NCBI GenBank assembly: GCA_021819035.1
Contig: JAKASL010000003.1
Span: 62,001 to 126,000 of the forward strand
Length of the DNA stretch: 64,000 nt
Direction: 5' to 3'
From: an archaeon
GTDB taxonomy: Archaea; Thermoproteota; Nitrososphaeria; Nitrososphaerales; Gagatemarchaeaceae
This document shows, piece by piece, positions 28,691 through 37,972 of the stretch. A program made the translations under genes and the position numbers. How positions within the stretch are numbered: the first letter of the stretch is position 1; every line of letters begins with the position of its first letter. Under the pieces are notes generated by a model. It saw nothing but the letters and a program-made list of their open reading frames with translations. It ran no database searches and was not told the origin of the DNA.

Positions 28691-28790
28691 TGTTTAAGAG
28701 CGGACAGGCACCCACACTCGACGCCCTCGATGACTGAACAGAGTTACGGGATTAGGTCAAGATGACCTGAAGGCATTAGGCTGAGAGGGC
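28691..28790 (+). ncRNA. C/D box sRNA with its promoter
   Basis: RNA predicted at 28723-28790 (68 nt). The terminal stem GCCCTC (28723-28728) pairs perfectly with GAGGGC (28785-28790). Directly inside are the C box GATGA (28729-28733) and the D box CTGA (28781-28784), the kink-turn arrangement. An internal C' box GATGA lies at 28761-28765; D' is degenerate (GTCA just before). A TATA-like TGTTTAAGA (28691-28699) is about 28 bases upstream of the 5' end. Such RNAs guide 2'-O-methylation of rRNA or tRNA via fibrillarin. The guide sequences end at 28780 and about 28755; targets were not determined. Confidence 0.72.
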
Positions 28791-28836
28791 GATCTACTCC
28801 GAGGGGGCCTCACCCGAAGGCGTGCGTCCTGACGCC

Positions 28837-29772
28837 TCACCGCACGGCCAGCGGCAGGTCGAGGATGGTGATCAGCCCTGCAGGGGCTCTGCCGACCCGC
28901 TCGACGGCGTGGACGACCATCGCGACGGTCGCAGACTCCGTGAACACGCCCTTCTCGAACCGCACCTTGATCACCGGGTCGCCGCTGACCTCTATGACGT
29001 CGAAGTCTGCCGAGGTGGTCGTCATTTCGAGGTCGAGGCGTATCACACAGTCCCCTGCGCTCCCCTCGGCGAACTGCCTCACCCCCATCACGTAGTCCTC
29101 TGACCCCAGCACCGGGAACGTCCCCTCCCTGGCCCCTTCTAGGTCCCTCCCGAGCGACAGGGCTACGAGGTGGGCGGACTCTGTGAGCCCGATGTGGCCG
29201 AGCCTCCCTTCGGCGAGCTCCCTGTCGAACTTGGCGCGTCCGAGGCCGACCCCTGCCCTCCTCTGCAAGGCCTGGCGCCTCTTGGAGAGGTCGACGCTGT
29301 GTACCACGTGGATCCGCGAAGGGCTCTTGGACGCAGACGCTATGACCGCAGGGACCCAGTCCATGACGAACCCCGGGTTCACCCCAACTCCGACCAAGGT
29401 GACCCCCTTCTCCTTCGCGATGGCGTCGAGCCTCCCCGCGTCGTCGCTGCCGGCGTGGACGGGGTAGACCATCTCCTCGGCGTCGGTGACCACGTCGAGC
29501 CCTGCCGAAAGCAGGTGGGCTATGTCCCCGGCCACGTCCTCCACCCGCGACCGGGCCGCGAAGACCGCCACCTCCGCCTCGGCGAGGGGGGCGGACTGCA
29601 CCGACTGATGGACCCGCACCCCGAGCGGGAGGCCCGTGAGCTCGGCGACCGTCTTCCCCGCCTTGGCAGGGTCTGCGTCGATCACCCCTACCACCGCGTG
29701 CCCCCTTTCGAGCAGGTGCTTGAGAATCTCGGTCCCCATGGCGCCCAGTCCGCAGAGGACGACCTTGGCCAA
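28837..29772 (-). CDS. DapB-like NAD(P)-dependent dehydrogenase
   Basis: 311 residues from TTG 29772; the longer frame to 29895 runs into the divergent gene. The N-terminal Rossmann fold is KVVLCGLGAMGTEILKHLL. The central NPGFVMDWVPAV segment and the C-terminal ILDLPLAVR resemble dihydrodipicolinate reductase-related amine dehydrogenases such as 2,4-diaminopentanoate dehydrogenase rather than true DapB, which is shorter. It probably reduces or oxidatively deaminates an amino acid derivative. It is divergent from the DUF1028 gene (57 bp), beside NlpC/P60 and LysA genes, pointing to amino acid or peptide catabolism. Confidence 0.75.
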   Translation of the reverse strand: MAKVVLCGLGAMGTEILKHLLERGHAVVGVIDADPAKAGKTVAELTGLPLGVRVHQSVQSAPLAEAEVAVFAARSRVEDVAGDIAHLLSAGLDVVTDAEEMVYPVHAGSDDAGRLDAIAKEKGVTLVGVGVNPGFVMDWVPAVIASASKSPSRIHVVHSVDLSKRRQALQRRAGVGLGRAKFDRELAEGRLGHIGLTESAHLVALSLGRDLEGAREGTFPVLGSEDYVMGVRQFAEGSAGDCVIRLDLEMTTTSADFDVIEVSGDPVIKVRFEKGVFTESATVAMVVHAVERVGRAPAGLITILDLPLAVR

Positions 29773-29829
29773 GGACTCCAGGGGGCCCCCGGCGTTTAAT
29801 AATGGATTCCCGAGCTCCGCGGAGGGGCT

Positions 29830-30729
29830 TTGACATACTCCATAGTCGCCCGAGACGGGAAGACGGGGGAGATGGGGGTGGCGGTGCAGTCTCACTATTT
29901 CTCAGTAGGCTCCGCCGTCCCCTGGGCAAGGGCAGGGGTGGGGGCCGTGGCCACCCAGGCGACCATAGATGTCCGATACGGGCCCCTTGGCCTCGAGCTG
30001 ATGGCGGGGGGGATGACAGCGAAGGCCGCGCTTGGGGCACTCCTTGAGGCGGACATCAAGCCGGAGGTGAGGCAGGTGGCCATGGTGGATGCCAGGGGCC
30101 AGGCCGCCGCCCATACAGGGGGGAAGTGCATCCCTTGCGCGGGCCACTCGACAGGGGACGGTTTCAGCTGCCAGGGGAACATAATGACGAGTGACAGGGT
30201 CTGGGGGGCGATGGAGAGGGCGTTCGAAGAGGGGGAAGGGTCACCCCTCCCTGAGAGGCTCCTCGGCGCCTTGGACGCCGCCCAGGAGGAAGGAGGTGAC
30301 CTGAGGGGGAAGCAGTCTGCCGCCCTCGTCGTCGTCGGCCCTGATCCCAAGCCGAACTGCTGGGAGGGGAGGCTGTTCGACCTCAGGGTCGAGGACCATC
30401 CGGAGCCCCTGGTCGAGCTGCGGCGCCTCCTGAGGTATCAGCGGGGGTACAGATGGGTGGACCGGGAGGACGACTTCATCAGCTCCAACAGGCTAGAGGA
30501 AGCCCTGGACGCCTACTCCAAGGGGATGGAGCTGGTCCCGGAGGAACTTGAGCTGAAGTACTGGGTGGCCATCGGTCTGCTGAGCTCCGGGAAGGACAGG
30601 CGGCGCGGCCTCAGGATGCTGAAAGAGGTGTGTTCGAAGGACCGCAACTGGGTGAAGGTGACGGAGGGCCTGGTGAAGGTCGGTCAGCCGAAGCTCGAGC
30701 CGTCGGTCCTCAGGGACGTCCGCGTGTGA
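29830..30729 (+). CDS. DUF1028 family protein (Ntn-hydrolase-like)
   Basis: 299 residues from TTG 29830. The DUF1028 domain covers about residues 1-210: TYSIVARDGKTGEMGVAVQSH, AVPWARAGVGAVATQ, GKCIPCAGH and NIMTSDRVW. It is an Ntn-hydrolase-fold family of unsettled activity, often found near peptidase and amino acid genes; in bacteria some members carry peptidoglycan-binding domains. The C-terminal about 85 residues are a TPR-like helical tail. The 3' end overlaps the convergent NlpC/P60 gene by 20 bp. Confidence 0.85.
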   Translation: MTYSIVARDGKTGEMGVAVQSHYFSVGSAVPWARAGVGAVATQATIDVRYGPLGLELMAGGMTAKAALGALLEADIKPEVRQVAMVDARGQAAAHTGGKCIPCAGHSTGDGFSCQGNIMTSDRVWGAMERAFEEGEGSPLPERLLGALDAAQEEGGDLRGKQSAALVVVGPDPKPNCWEGRLFDLRVEDHPEPLVELRRLLRYQRGYRWVDREDDFISSNRLEEALDAYSKGMELVPEELELKYWVAIGLLSSGKDRRRGLRMLKEVCSKDRNWVKVTEGLVKVGQPKLEPSVLRDVRV

Positions 30730-31429
30730 AGTCGTTCCCGTCGAACCGTCGTATCCCCTCGAATATGCCGTGGAGGCGCCGCGAGTATGCGCTCCCGTCC
30801 GACAGGTCGGTCACCGAGACCCCCCCGTGGCCGAGGTTGGCGTGTATTATCCTCCTGTCTCCAAGATAGATGGCCACGTGGCCGGTGAAGAAGACCAGGT
30901 CCCCCCTCCTGGCGGCGTCGAAGCCGTCGACGGTCTCCCCGGCGTCCCTCTGCCAGTCCGCGTTCCTTGGGAGCTCGATGCAGGAGTACCGGAACAGCCT
31001 CTGGGTGAACCCGGAGCAGTCGTAGCCGAAGTCCGAAGTCCCTCCCCAGAGGTAGGGCACCCCCAGGAAGCCCTTGGACAGGGCCACCGGGTCGGCCGCC
31101 CTTTGGATTGGGACGAGGAGCTTCCGCGGGACCTTGAACCGCCTACCCTCTTTCTCGCTCAGATAAGACCCGAAGGGGAACAGGACGCCGTCGGCCTGGT
31201 GCCTCCCCGCGAGCTTGAAGGCCCTGTCTCCGTCCAGGTCATCGACCAGAGACTTCTGGATGTACCCCTCGTACCTGTCCCTCCCCATGGCCCTGTAGTA
31301 GCCATCCTTGGAACCCAGGACGCTGACCTCTTCCCCGTAGACCAGCTGCGATATCCGCTCAGACCTGAACTTCGGCTCGGCTCTCAGGTCGGCGACGCCG
31401 AAGGCGACCCCCTTCACGCCGTTCGGCAC
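30710..31429 (-). CDS. SH3b-NlpC/P60 cysteine peptidase, YkfC-like
   Basis: 239 residues from GTG 31429. The N-terminal SH3b region (about 10-65, possibly a second to 105) precedes an NlpC/P60 domain with YLWGGTSDFGYDCSGF; the catalytic Cys is C138 and the His is H184 in GHVAIYLG, with H196 as third polar residue. The closest family by motif is YkfC-type gamma-D-Glu-L-diamino acid endopeptidase. There is no signal peptide, so it should act in the cytoplasm on imported murein peptides. That is unusual for an archaeon without murein. Neighbours are LysA, DUF1028 and an oligopeptide transporter. Confidence 0.85.
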   Translation of the reverse strand: MPNGVKGVAFGVADLRAEPKFRSERISQLVYGEEVSVLGSKDGYYRAMGRDRYEGYIQKSLVDDLDGDRAFKLAGRHQADGVLFPFGSYLSEKEGRRFKVPRKLLVPIQRAADPVALSKGFLGVPYLWGGTSDFGYDCSGFTQRLFRYSCIELPRNADWQRDAGETVDGFDAARRGDLVFFTGHVAIYLGDRRIIHANLGHGGVSVTDLSDGSAYSRRLHGIFEGIRRFDGNDFTRGRP

Positions 31430-31525
31430 CTTTGGTCGGTTTTAACAGTTAGTCGGCCTGGGCAACGGAGAAATAGACACGGACCCGGCTGGGGGCGAGT
31501 GGTCCACAGGCGGCCGCATCTGTCC

Positions 31526-32776
31526 GTGGGGAGGAACTCGCTGAAGATAGGCGGGGTCGACTCCAAGTCGCTGGCTGAGAGGTACGGGACGCCGCTCTAT
31601 GTCACAGACCTCGGAAGAGTGGCCGACAGGTTCGAAGAGGCGAAGGCCGCCCTCACAGCGAGGTACCCGGACGTCCTGGTAGCCTTCGCTTACAAGTCCA
31701 ACTCGACCCATCAGGTCGTCAGGGCACTGGCGGGGAGAGGGGCCGGCGCGACCATAGTGTCTGTAGCGGGGATCGAGCTCGCGCGGAGGGCTGGGGTGGC
31801 TCCCAGGGACATGGTGTTCGACGGTCCGAGCAAGTCGAAAGAGGAGCTCGCCGCAGCCATCACGGCGGGGGTGGGGATGATCAACGCAGAGTCGGTGCAA
31901 GAGGCAAGGGACGTCGACGCCCTCTGCCGCAAGCTGGGCGTCGGGGGAGCGCGCATCGGGTTCAGGGTGAACTTCGACATACGGGCGGAGACCCACGCAG
32001 GGCTCGCCACGGGGAGGAGGGAGCACAAGTTCGGGGTCGCCAGGAGGGAGGTGGTCCAGTTCTGCAGGAGAGAAGCGCAGAAGCTCAGGTCAGCCAGGGT
32101 CGCCGGGCTCCACTCGCACGTCGGATCCCAGGTCGCTGACCAGGAGGTCTTCCGGAGGCAGACCGAGGAGATGGTGAGCCTGGCTGACGAGCTGAGGGAG
32201 TGTGGGACAGAAGTGGCGGAGTTCAACCTCGGGGGCGGGCTCGGCTTCCCATACAGCAGGGGGGACAAGGAGCTACCCATCGGCGACTACGCCGAGGCAA
32301 CCGCGGGGCCGTTCGCAAGGTCGCGCTGGTCTGGGAGGGCCAGGCTCGTCTTCGAGCTCGGGAGGTGGATTGTAGCAGACTCCACGGTGCTCCTCACCAG
32401 GGTGAACTACGTGAAGCCTGCGGGGAGGGTCCGCTGGGCCCTCGTCGATGCTGGGATGAACGACTTCATCAGGCCGGCCCTGTACGGCGCCTACCACGAA
32501 ATCGTCCCGGCCTGGACTTCTTCTGCCGGGAGGTCGGCAGGGAGGTACGACGTCGCCGGCCCGGTGTGCGAGAGCACAGACGTGTTCGGGAGGGGGAGGC
32601 GCCTCGGGGTCAGACTGTCCCAGGGGGACCTCCTGGCGATCCTCGACGCAGGAGCATACGGCTCTTCGATGTCAAGCACCTACAACATGAGGCCCCTCAC
32701 GGCGGTCGCGACCGTGGAAGAAGGGGAGAGCGCCCTCGCAGCCCCCCGCGGGTCCTCGCCCGAGCGAGGAGGCTAG
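31526..32776 (+). CDS. lysA: Diaminopimelate decarboxylase family protein (LysA-like)
   Basis: About 416 residues from GTG 31526 (GTG 31499 is possible); the frame is open far upstream but only as a shadow of the NlpC/P60 gene. Fold type III PLP enzyme: YGTPLYVTDL, VAFAYKSN with the PLP Lys, GLHSHVGSQV, FNLGGGLGFP, ELGRWIVADS and GPVCESTDVFG with the active-site Cys. It decarboxylates meso-diaminopimelate to lysine, or a related substrate. Thaumarchaea make lysine by the LysW route, so together with the YkfC-like peptidase this suggests degradation of imported DAP peptides. Confidence 0.88.
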   Translation: MGRNSLKIGGVDSKSLAERYGTPLYVTDLGRVADRFEEAKAALTARYPDVLVAFAYKSNSTHQVVRALAGRGAGATIVSVAGIELARRAGVAPRDMVFDGPSKSKEELAAAITAGVGMINAESVQEARDVDALCRKLGVGGARIGFRVNFDIRAETHAGLATGRREHKFGVARREVVQFCRREAQKLRSARVAGLHSHVGSQVADQEVFRRQTEEMVSLADELRECGTEVAEFNLGGGLGFPYSRGDKELPIGDYAEATAGPFARSRWSGRARLVFELGRWIVADSTVLLTRVNYVKPAGRVRWALVDAGMNDFIRPALYGAYHEIVPAWTSSAGRSAGRYDVAGPVCESTDVFGRGRRLGVRLSQGDLLAILDAGAYGSSMSSTYNMRPLTAVATVEEGESALAAPRGSSPERGG

Positions 32777-33156
32777 ACCTTCCCAGACACTTCGAAGTGG
32801 GTGACGCTGGGCTCGAGCTCGGCTAGGTATTCGCTGTCCCTCCTGAAGTATTTCGCCTTCCTGATGTCGGTTCCTGCGAACCTCCTGATCGACTCCTCAG
32901 AGTCCCATAGAGAGACGAGCAGGAACTCCGTGTTGTCCCCCACGTCCCGTGTGAAGAGCCAGGCGCCGCGGTTCCCCTTTGTCTTCCTGATCTCCGTCAT
33001 GCTAGTCACGCCCACGTAGTGGATGAACTCAGACCGTTTCGTCTTCGGGGTGACGCCGTGCCAGACCCTGGCGATTGAAGGGACCTGTCTTTCTCCGCCT
33101 GCGGCGGTCTTCACAGTTCGTTTCGGCCCTCGGCCTGCGTCGAGCTTCCCCTGCAA
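32773..33156 (-). CDS. Antibiotic biosynthesis monooxygenase (ABM)-like protein
   Basis: Up to 127 residues from TTG 33156. The region from residue 28 on reads as a ferredoxin-like ABM/dimeric alpha-beta barrel domain: ARVWHGVTPKTKRSEFIHYV, GNRGAWLFTRDVGDNTEFLLVSLWDSEESIRRFAG. The first 25 residues are basic and probably not conserved. These domains act as small monooxygenases or heme-degrading or sensor modules; the exact role is unknown. It converges with lysA, overlapping 4 bp. Confidence 0.7.
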   Translation of the reverse strand: MQGKLDAGRGPKRTVKTAAGGERQVPSIARVWHGVTPKTKRSEFIHYVGVTSMTEIRKTKGNRGAWLFTRDVGDNTEFLLVSLWDSEESIRRFAGTDIRKAKYFRRDSEYLAELEPSVTHFEVSGKV

Positions 33157-33270
33157 CGGAAGGGACGCGGGCTTGCGTGGTGATATATTTTCTTACCTGA
33201 TTGGTGCGGAGGCTCCGCTGCGGTCTGAAAAAACAGGAGAGGGGTCCCAGACCTTTCGGTCCAGGACTAC

Positions 33271-35424
33271 CTATATTTGCACTGGTTGGTAGTAGATTTG
33301 GTTGTAGAAGTAGCCTACGAACTGGTTATCGGCCAAGCCCTTCACATAAGGCTGGACGAAGAAGTAGTTCGTTGGCGTACCTGCCGGCACCGATGTGGAA
33401 GCCAGCTGCGAAGGATTGATCGGGATGGGGTTGTAGATGAATATCTGGTTCTGGTATGCCATCGTCTCGAGGGCAGTAGCGCAGGCAGTCGCTATGGCCG
33501 TGGTTGCAGGGAACTCGCACTTCACTGCCTCCGAGTTCACCGTTGAGTTCGTGAAGTACCCATTGTATGGCGACGGGGTCATGAGTGGGAAGAACATCCC
33601 CAGGAACGGGTCGTTGAAGTCGGCCCCCCAGCCGATAGCCTGGACAGCCGGATATGTGTACTTGCTCCCGTCGAGTATGTCGAGCTCCGAGGTGGTAGTC
33701 CCGAACGGGACTGCCTGGACGCCGAATGGAGCGAGCGAGTCGTGGATCGCAGTCAAGAAGACCGTGGTGCTAGCCAAAGCTGGTACTGCGTAGTACAGCT
33801 TGAATGGCTGGAGCTGGCTGCCATTAGCGTCACCTATCACGGTCCCTCCAGTTATTGACGTCCCGTTGGAAAGGACGAAGGTCGAGGGTACGACCATGTA
33901 GGTGTGAGACTGCATGCCGAACGCTTGGAAGTAGTTGTAGGCGGCGGTAGTGTTCTGGACGGGGTTAGGATAACCTGGGAGGTTCCAGTCCAGGTAGTTC
34001 GAAGTCGTCGGTCCCACCTGATAGCCGTTGAGGTTTACACCGTTCAACGGCGCGGGGCATCCTACGCAGACACCCGGCTCGTTCATCTCGGTGTAGTTGA
34101 GGGCGTTGGCCATGCCAAGCCTGAAGCTTGTGTAGTTGGTTGGAGCCGACCACATGTTCATCTCCATGAACAGCGCGAAGTCGTACTTGCCGTTGGCCTG
34201 GAATATCTGGTTGAAGGCGAAGTGTGCCTTCTGGGCGAAGGACTGGTACATGGCGTTGTAGTTGAATGGGGATTCCGCTGAGATCTGAGCGACGTTGGTG
34301 CCGAAGTCCTTCTCGGCCACCGCGTCTGATGAGTAGTAGTTGACGATTATGACAGGGATGCTCGCTGGCTTCGCCATGTTCGGCACGTTAGACACGTGCG
34401 CACCCCAGTATCCGGGATATGCCTGGAGGACGTACGGGTTCCCTCCAGCCGATATCGACCTGATCTCGTAGGGGCCGGTGCCGATGGCTCCGTGGGTGTT
34501 CAAGTACGAACTGGCGGTGTTGTTGCTGACCCCACCGTGCGCATCAACGTAGGCCGGCTCGATGACCTGTTGTCCGTCAAACCCTGCCCAGAGCTGGGGA
34601 CCGAATGGACCCAAGTTGTTGATGTAGTTCGCGGTGAAGTAAGTGGCGTTAGCCACGTAAGCCTGGTGTGCATATGACATGATAGCATCCTGAGTGCTGT
34701 TTGCTGGGTTGAAGTTCGAGAGCATCTGGTTCAGCGCTGCAACCGCGAGGTTCTCAGCCGCTGTAGTGTTGGCTGTTGTCGCGAGTCCGGTCGCAGCATG
34801 GATAGCCGCCCTAATCCCATAGGGGAACTGGTTTCCGAACGTGCTGAACGAATAACCGGAGGAGTCGTTGTACGAGACCCCGTTCCAGTTGAAGCCACTG
34901 ATGCCCGATGGGGCGTTGATCCACTGTGTGCGGACTATAGAGAACCACTGGTCGTAGCCGGACACCGGAGTCCCGTCAGAGAACGTGACGCCGGGCCTGA
35001 TGTGGAAGACATTGGTGTAACCGCCGTTAGTGATAGCGTAGTTGTCCGCGATCACCGGTTCAAGCTGCGTCCCGCTGGTCCCGTTGTATTCGAGCAGATT
35101 CTGGAACACCGCGTTGATGTAGCCAGTGTCCTGTGAATAGAACGCGTAACCTGGGTCGAAGCTGTCAGGGGCGGTCCCTGTAGACTCGTCGACCAGCTGG
35201 CTCGCGTTAGGTGGACCATACAGGCTCACAACCGAGCTCGTCGAGGTACTCGACGTTGACGTCGTGATTAGGGATGAGGATGAGGATGAGGTGGTCGTGG
35301 TGGTCGTCGATGAAGGTTTCGAAGTCACGACGAAGTACGCCGCGACCGCTGCGATGACAAGAATGACGACGACGATAGCTACTGTTGCTGTAGAACTAAT
35401 TGCGTTGCGTTGCGTAATTTTCAT
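33271..35424 (-). CDS. Oligopeptide ABC transporter substrate-binding protein (SBP_bac_5)
   Basis: 717 residues. An N-terminal signal anchor (about 13-33) is followed by a Ser/Thr-rich linker (about 36-65) that is probably glycosylated, typical of archaeal cell-surface binding proteins. The SBP_bac_5 body follows (ESTGTAPDSFDPGYAF, FHIRPGVTFSDGTPVSGYD, GAIGTGPYEI). It captures oligopeptides outside the membrane. A TTATAAAC element (about 35452-35459) is about 31 bases upstream of the ATG. It is divergent from the matching permease genes. Confidence 0.93.
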   Translation of the reverse strand: MKITQRNAISSTATVAIVVVILVIAAVAAYFVVTSKPSSTTTTTTSSSSSSLITTSTSSTSTSSVVSLYGPPNASQLVDESTGTAPDSFDPGYAFYSQDTGYINAVFQNLLEYNGTSGTQLEPVIADNYAITNGGYTNVFHIRPGVTFSDGTPVSGYDQWFSIVRTQWINAPSGISGFNWNGVSYNDSSGYSFSTFGNQFPYGIRAAIHAATGLATTANTTAAENLAVAALNQMLSNFNPANSTQDAIMSYAHQAYVANATYFTANYINNLGPFGPQLWAGFDGQQVIEPAYVDAHGGVSNNTASSYLNTHGAIGTGPYEIRSISAGGNPYVLQAYPGYWGAHVSNVPNMAKPASIPVIIVNYYSSDAVAEKDFGTNVAQISAESPFNYNAMYQSFAQKAHFAFNQIFQANGKYDFALFMEMNMWSAPTNYTSFRLGMANALNYTEMNEPGVCVGCPAPLNGVNLNGYQVGPTTSNYLDWNLPGYPNPVQNTTAAYNYFQAFGMQSHTYMVVPSTFVLSNGTSITGGTVIGDANGSQLQPFKLYYAVPALASTTVFLTAIHDSLAPFGVQAVPFGTTTSELDILDGSKYTYPAVQAIGWGADFNDPFLGMFFPLMTPSPYNGYFTNSTVNSEAVKCEFPATTAIATACATALETMAYQNQIFIYNPIPINPSQLASTSVPAGTPTNYFFVQPYVKGLADNQFVGYFYNQIYYQPVQI

Positions 35425-35935
35425 TCTCGAGAGACTAGACTCTACTTACAGTTTATAAGAATTGTTAGCATATATATCTTCCCATTTGTTCCATCCCCTC
35501 ACCGATTCTGCTCGAGTAGGAAGCCCGCTACGACGTCTGTCAGTTTCTGCAAAGGGGAGACGCATCACTCTTGCTCTGCCGCGCTCACCGCCGCCCATTC
35601 ATACCACCTACCTAAAGTGGCTTGCGCGCATCCTCTTGGGTCTCTCTTCTCAAAGGTGGCCGCACCCCTGGGTGACGGCGGCACTGCGGTCTGCTCGTCG
35701 AAGAGCAGCGGAATGGAAAGGACCGCTTTCCAATGGCCTGCTCTTGATGCCGTAGATGCACTCGCGCTTTTCAGAACCCAGACCCAAGTACGGCCCAGTC
35801 GCCGTTCGTTAGGCACAGTGACCCGGGCCAGCAAAGCGCCTGGCGATCAAGCCGTCGGTGCGACCGCCAAAGGCACGCCAAGCGCATGTCAACAATCTAT
35901 AAGAGTGGCAGGGGGGGCGAGGCGTACCCACCCAA
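35425..35935. other. 510-base divergent intergenic region of the peptide transporter
   Basis: It holds the binding-protein promoter (TTATAAAC near 35455) and, at 35896-35902, CTATAAG about 36 bases before the permease start. A minus-strand frame at 35565-35834 has some protein-like segments but no recognisable family or promoter and is not called. The region is long for this compact genome, so regulatory sites or a small RNA may lie here; none is recognised. Confidence 0.4.
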
Positions 35936-36964
35936 TTGGATTCGAAGTTCCTGTTCTTCGTCGCAAGGAGAGCAGTGAACGCTGTCATCACAGTGATTCT
36001 CATGATAGCACTGATCTTCATTATCATGCATCTAGTTGCGCCCACTCCGGAAGACCTTGCGAGACTTTACGTTGGTCCCAAATTCCCACCCGCTGAACTC
36101 AAATTGATCGCGCAGAGGCTGGGGCTTACCCAGCCGGTGTATGTCCAGTTCGTGACTTACGTAACCGGATTCTTCCGGGGGAACCTAGGCACTGATACCA
36201 TATACGGAATACCCGAAATCCTGGTCATTGAGGAGTACTTCCCGGTGACCCTGAATATGGTGCTTCTGGGGACCCTCTTCGGGGTCCTCCTGGGGCTTTT
36301 CACTGGGGCCATCGCAGCCTCGAACAGGAACACCCCAACCGACTATGGTGTGAAGGCGCTCTATCTGGGCACTTGGGCAGCGCCACCATTCTTGGTCGGT
36401 GTCGTCCTCCAGCTCTTCTTGGGCTACGGACTCCACCTGCTGCCGACGAGCAACGTCGCAAACCCAGTGCTCAACATCCCACCCCCTGTCACCGGGTTTC
36501 CCCTCATCGACTCCATCCTAGCGCAAGACTGGACGTACCTGTACAGCTGGACGCGGCACCTCATACTCCCCGCAATAACCATTGGGCTGATAAGCTTCGG
36601 ATCCATCACGAGGCTCACGCGGGCGACGATGGTGGATGCACTGGACAAGGACTACGTCAAGTTGGCATACATGAAGGGGCTTGGGCAGAGGACCGTCGTC
36701 TGGGGCACTGCATTCAGGAACGCCATAATCCCGATTGTCACGCTGCTGGCCCTCACCTTCGCTGCCACGGTCGGTGGCGCAGTCATAGTCGAATACGTCT
36801 TCGAGTACCATGGCATAGGTTTCTTCGCTGTCCAGGCGGCCTACGCACTTGACTATCCGGCGATTCTCGCCATCACAGTCATTGTAGGGTTTTCGGTGAT
36901 CATCGCTAACTTCATCGCAGATGTGCTCTATGGGATTATGGACCCCAGGGTGAGGCTGACTTAG
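35936..36964 (+). CDS. dppB: Oligopeptide ABC transporter permease (DppB/OppB)
   Basis: 342 residues from TTG 35936. The layout is that of DppB: FLFFVARRAVNAVITVILMIALIFIIMHL at the first TM, a GNLGTDTIYG periplasmic-type loop, and the EAA motif region with LDKDYVKLAYMKGLGQRTVVWGTAFRNAIIPI. Six TM helices. It forms the membrane pore together with the next gene, which starts directly at the stop codon. Confidence 0.93.
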   Translation: MDSKFLFFVARRAVNAVITVILMIALIFIIMHLVAPTPEDLARLYVGPKFPPAELKLIAQRLGLTQPVYVQFVTYVTGFFRGNLGTDTIYGIPEILVIEEYFPVTLNMVLLGTLFGVLLGLFTGAIAASNRNTPTDYGVKALYLGTWAAPPFLVGVVLQLFLGYGLHLLPTSNVANPVLNIPPPVTGFPLIDSILAQDWTYLYSWTRHLILPAITIGLISFGSITRLTRATMVDALDKDYVKLAYMKGLGQRTVVWGTAFRNAIIPIVTLLALTFAATVGGAVIVEYVFEYHGIGFFAVQAAYALDYPAILAITVIVGFSVIIANFIADVLYGIMDPRVRLT

Positions 36965-37972
36965 ATGGGCGATGGTGACACGAATCGGCTGACGAGGTTC
37001 AGGCTCTTTAAAGGCAGGCAACGAAGCCCGAGCGTGGCCGTACCCGACCAGGCCGAGACTCCTCTCGGCGAGACAAGCGGGATAAGGTTCATCGTAGGGT
37101 TCGTCAGAAGAGACAAGATAGCGCTGAGCGGGGCATTAGGGGTAGCGATATTCATAATGTTCTCCGTGATTCAGGGCTTCCTCGAATTGCTTGGAGGATA
37201 CCTGCGGAACCCATCGCTGAGCTATCTTCTCCTTCCATCGGATCCATTCACGTTCCACTTCGGTCTCGAGCTCGCACCGCCAAGCCTGGCCAACTTCCCA
37301 GTAGGTTTGCTTGGCTACGACGAGACAGGAAGAAGCATATTGTCCAGGATCCTCTATGCAGCGCCCAGGGATGCCCTGGCCTCTATCCTCATTGTAGTCT
37401 CAGCCATAGTAATCGGGATGGCACTGGGCATATCTGCCGGCTACATAGGAGGGTGGGCAGACGAAATCCTGATGAGAATCACGGATGCATTCCTCGCCTT
37501 CCCGCTGATCCTGCTGGCCATCGCGATGTCGTTGATTCTTGGGAACGGCTACCTGGTGGTACTCATAACGCTGATGGCCATATGGTGGCCAACCTATGCG
37601 AGGTTCTTCCGGGCCCAAGCGCTCTCGCTCAAGAGCAGGGGTTACGTCGAAGCGTCAAGGCTGAGCGGGTTGAGTTCGGCCAGGATAATACTGAGACACA
37701 TCTTCCCGAACTCCATTGACCCGATCGTGGCCATAGCCACCCTCGACTTCGGGAACGTCATACTGACCTATTCTACCCTTGCCTTCCTCGGCATAGGGGT
37801 GACTGTGGGAGTACCTGAGTGGGGTTCGATGGCGGCCCAGGGGCTGTCATACGCCCCGCGCGTATGGTGGTATGCGCTCTTCCCGGCCATCGCAATCATG
37901 GCGGTCGTGGTCTGTTTCTCCCTTTTGGGGGACAGGATACAGGACATGGTCGGTGGGAGGATTTCATACTAG
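36965..37972 (+). CDS. dppC: Oligopeptide ABC transporter permease (DppC/OppC)
   Basis: 335 residues from ATG 36965 with no gap after dppB. N-terminal OppC-type segment (FVRRDKIALSGALGVAIFIMF), LLGYDETGRSILSRILYAAPRDAL, GISAGYIGGWADEILMRITDAFLAFP, and the EAA loop SRGYVEASRLSGLSSARIILRHIFPN. A soluble loop of about 60 residues lies after TM1. It is the second half of the transmembrane channel. Confidence 0.93.
   Translation: MGDGDTNRLTRFRLFKGRQRSPSVAVPDQAETPLGETSGIRFIVGFVRRDKIALSGALGVAIFIMFSVIQGFLELLGGYLRNPSLSYLLLPSDPFTFHFGLELAPPSLANFPVGLLGYDETGRSILSRILYAAPRDALASILIVVSAIVIGMALGISAGYIGGWADEILMRITDAFLAFPLILLAIAMSLILGNGYLVVLITLMAIWWPTYARFFRAQALSLKSRGYVEASRLSGLSSARIILRHIFPNSIDPIVAIATLDFGNVILTYSTLAFLGIGVTVGVPEWGSMAAQGLSYAPRVWWYALFPAIAIMAVVVCFSLLGDRIQDMVGGRISY

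Noticed and set aside
30770-31525. N-terminal extension of the lysA frame (about 250 codons)
   Set aside because: It is antisense to the NlpC/P60 gene and has shadow composition; LysA domain starts after 31526.
35565-35834. 89-codon minus frame in the peptide-transporter intergenic region
   Set aside because: No start signal, no family resemblance and Arg/Ala/Ser bias typical of chance frames in GC-rich DNA.
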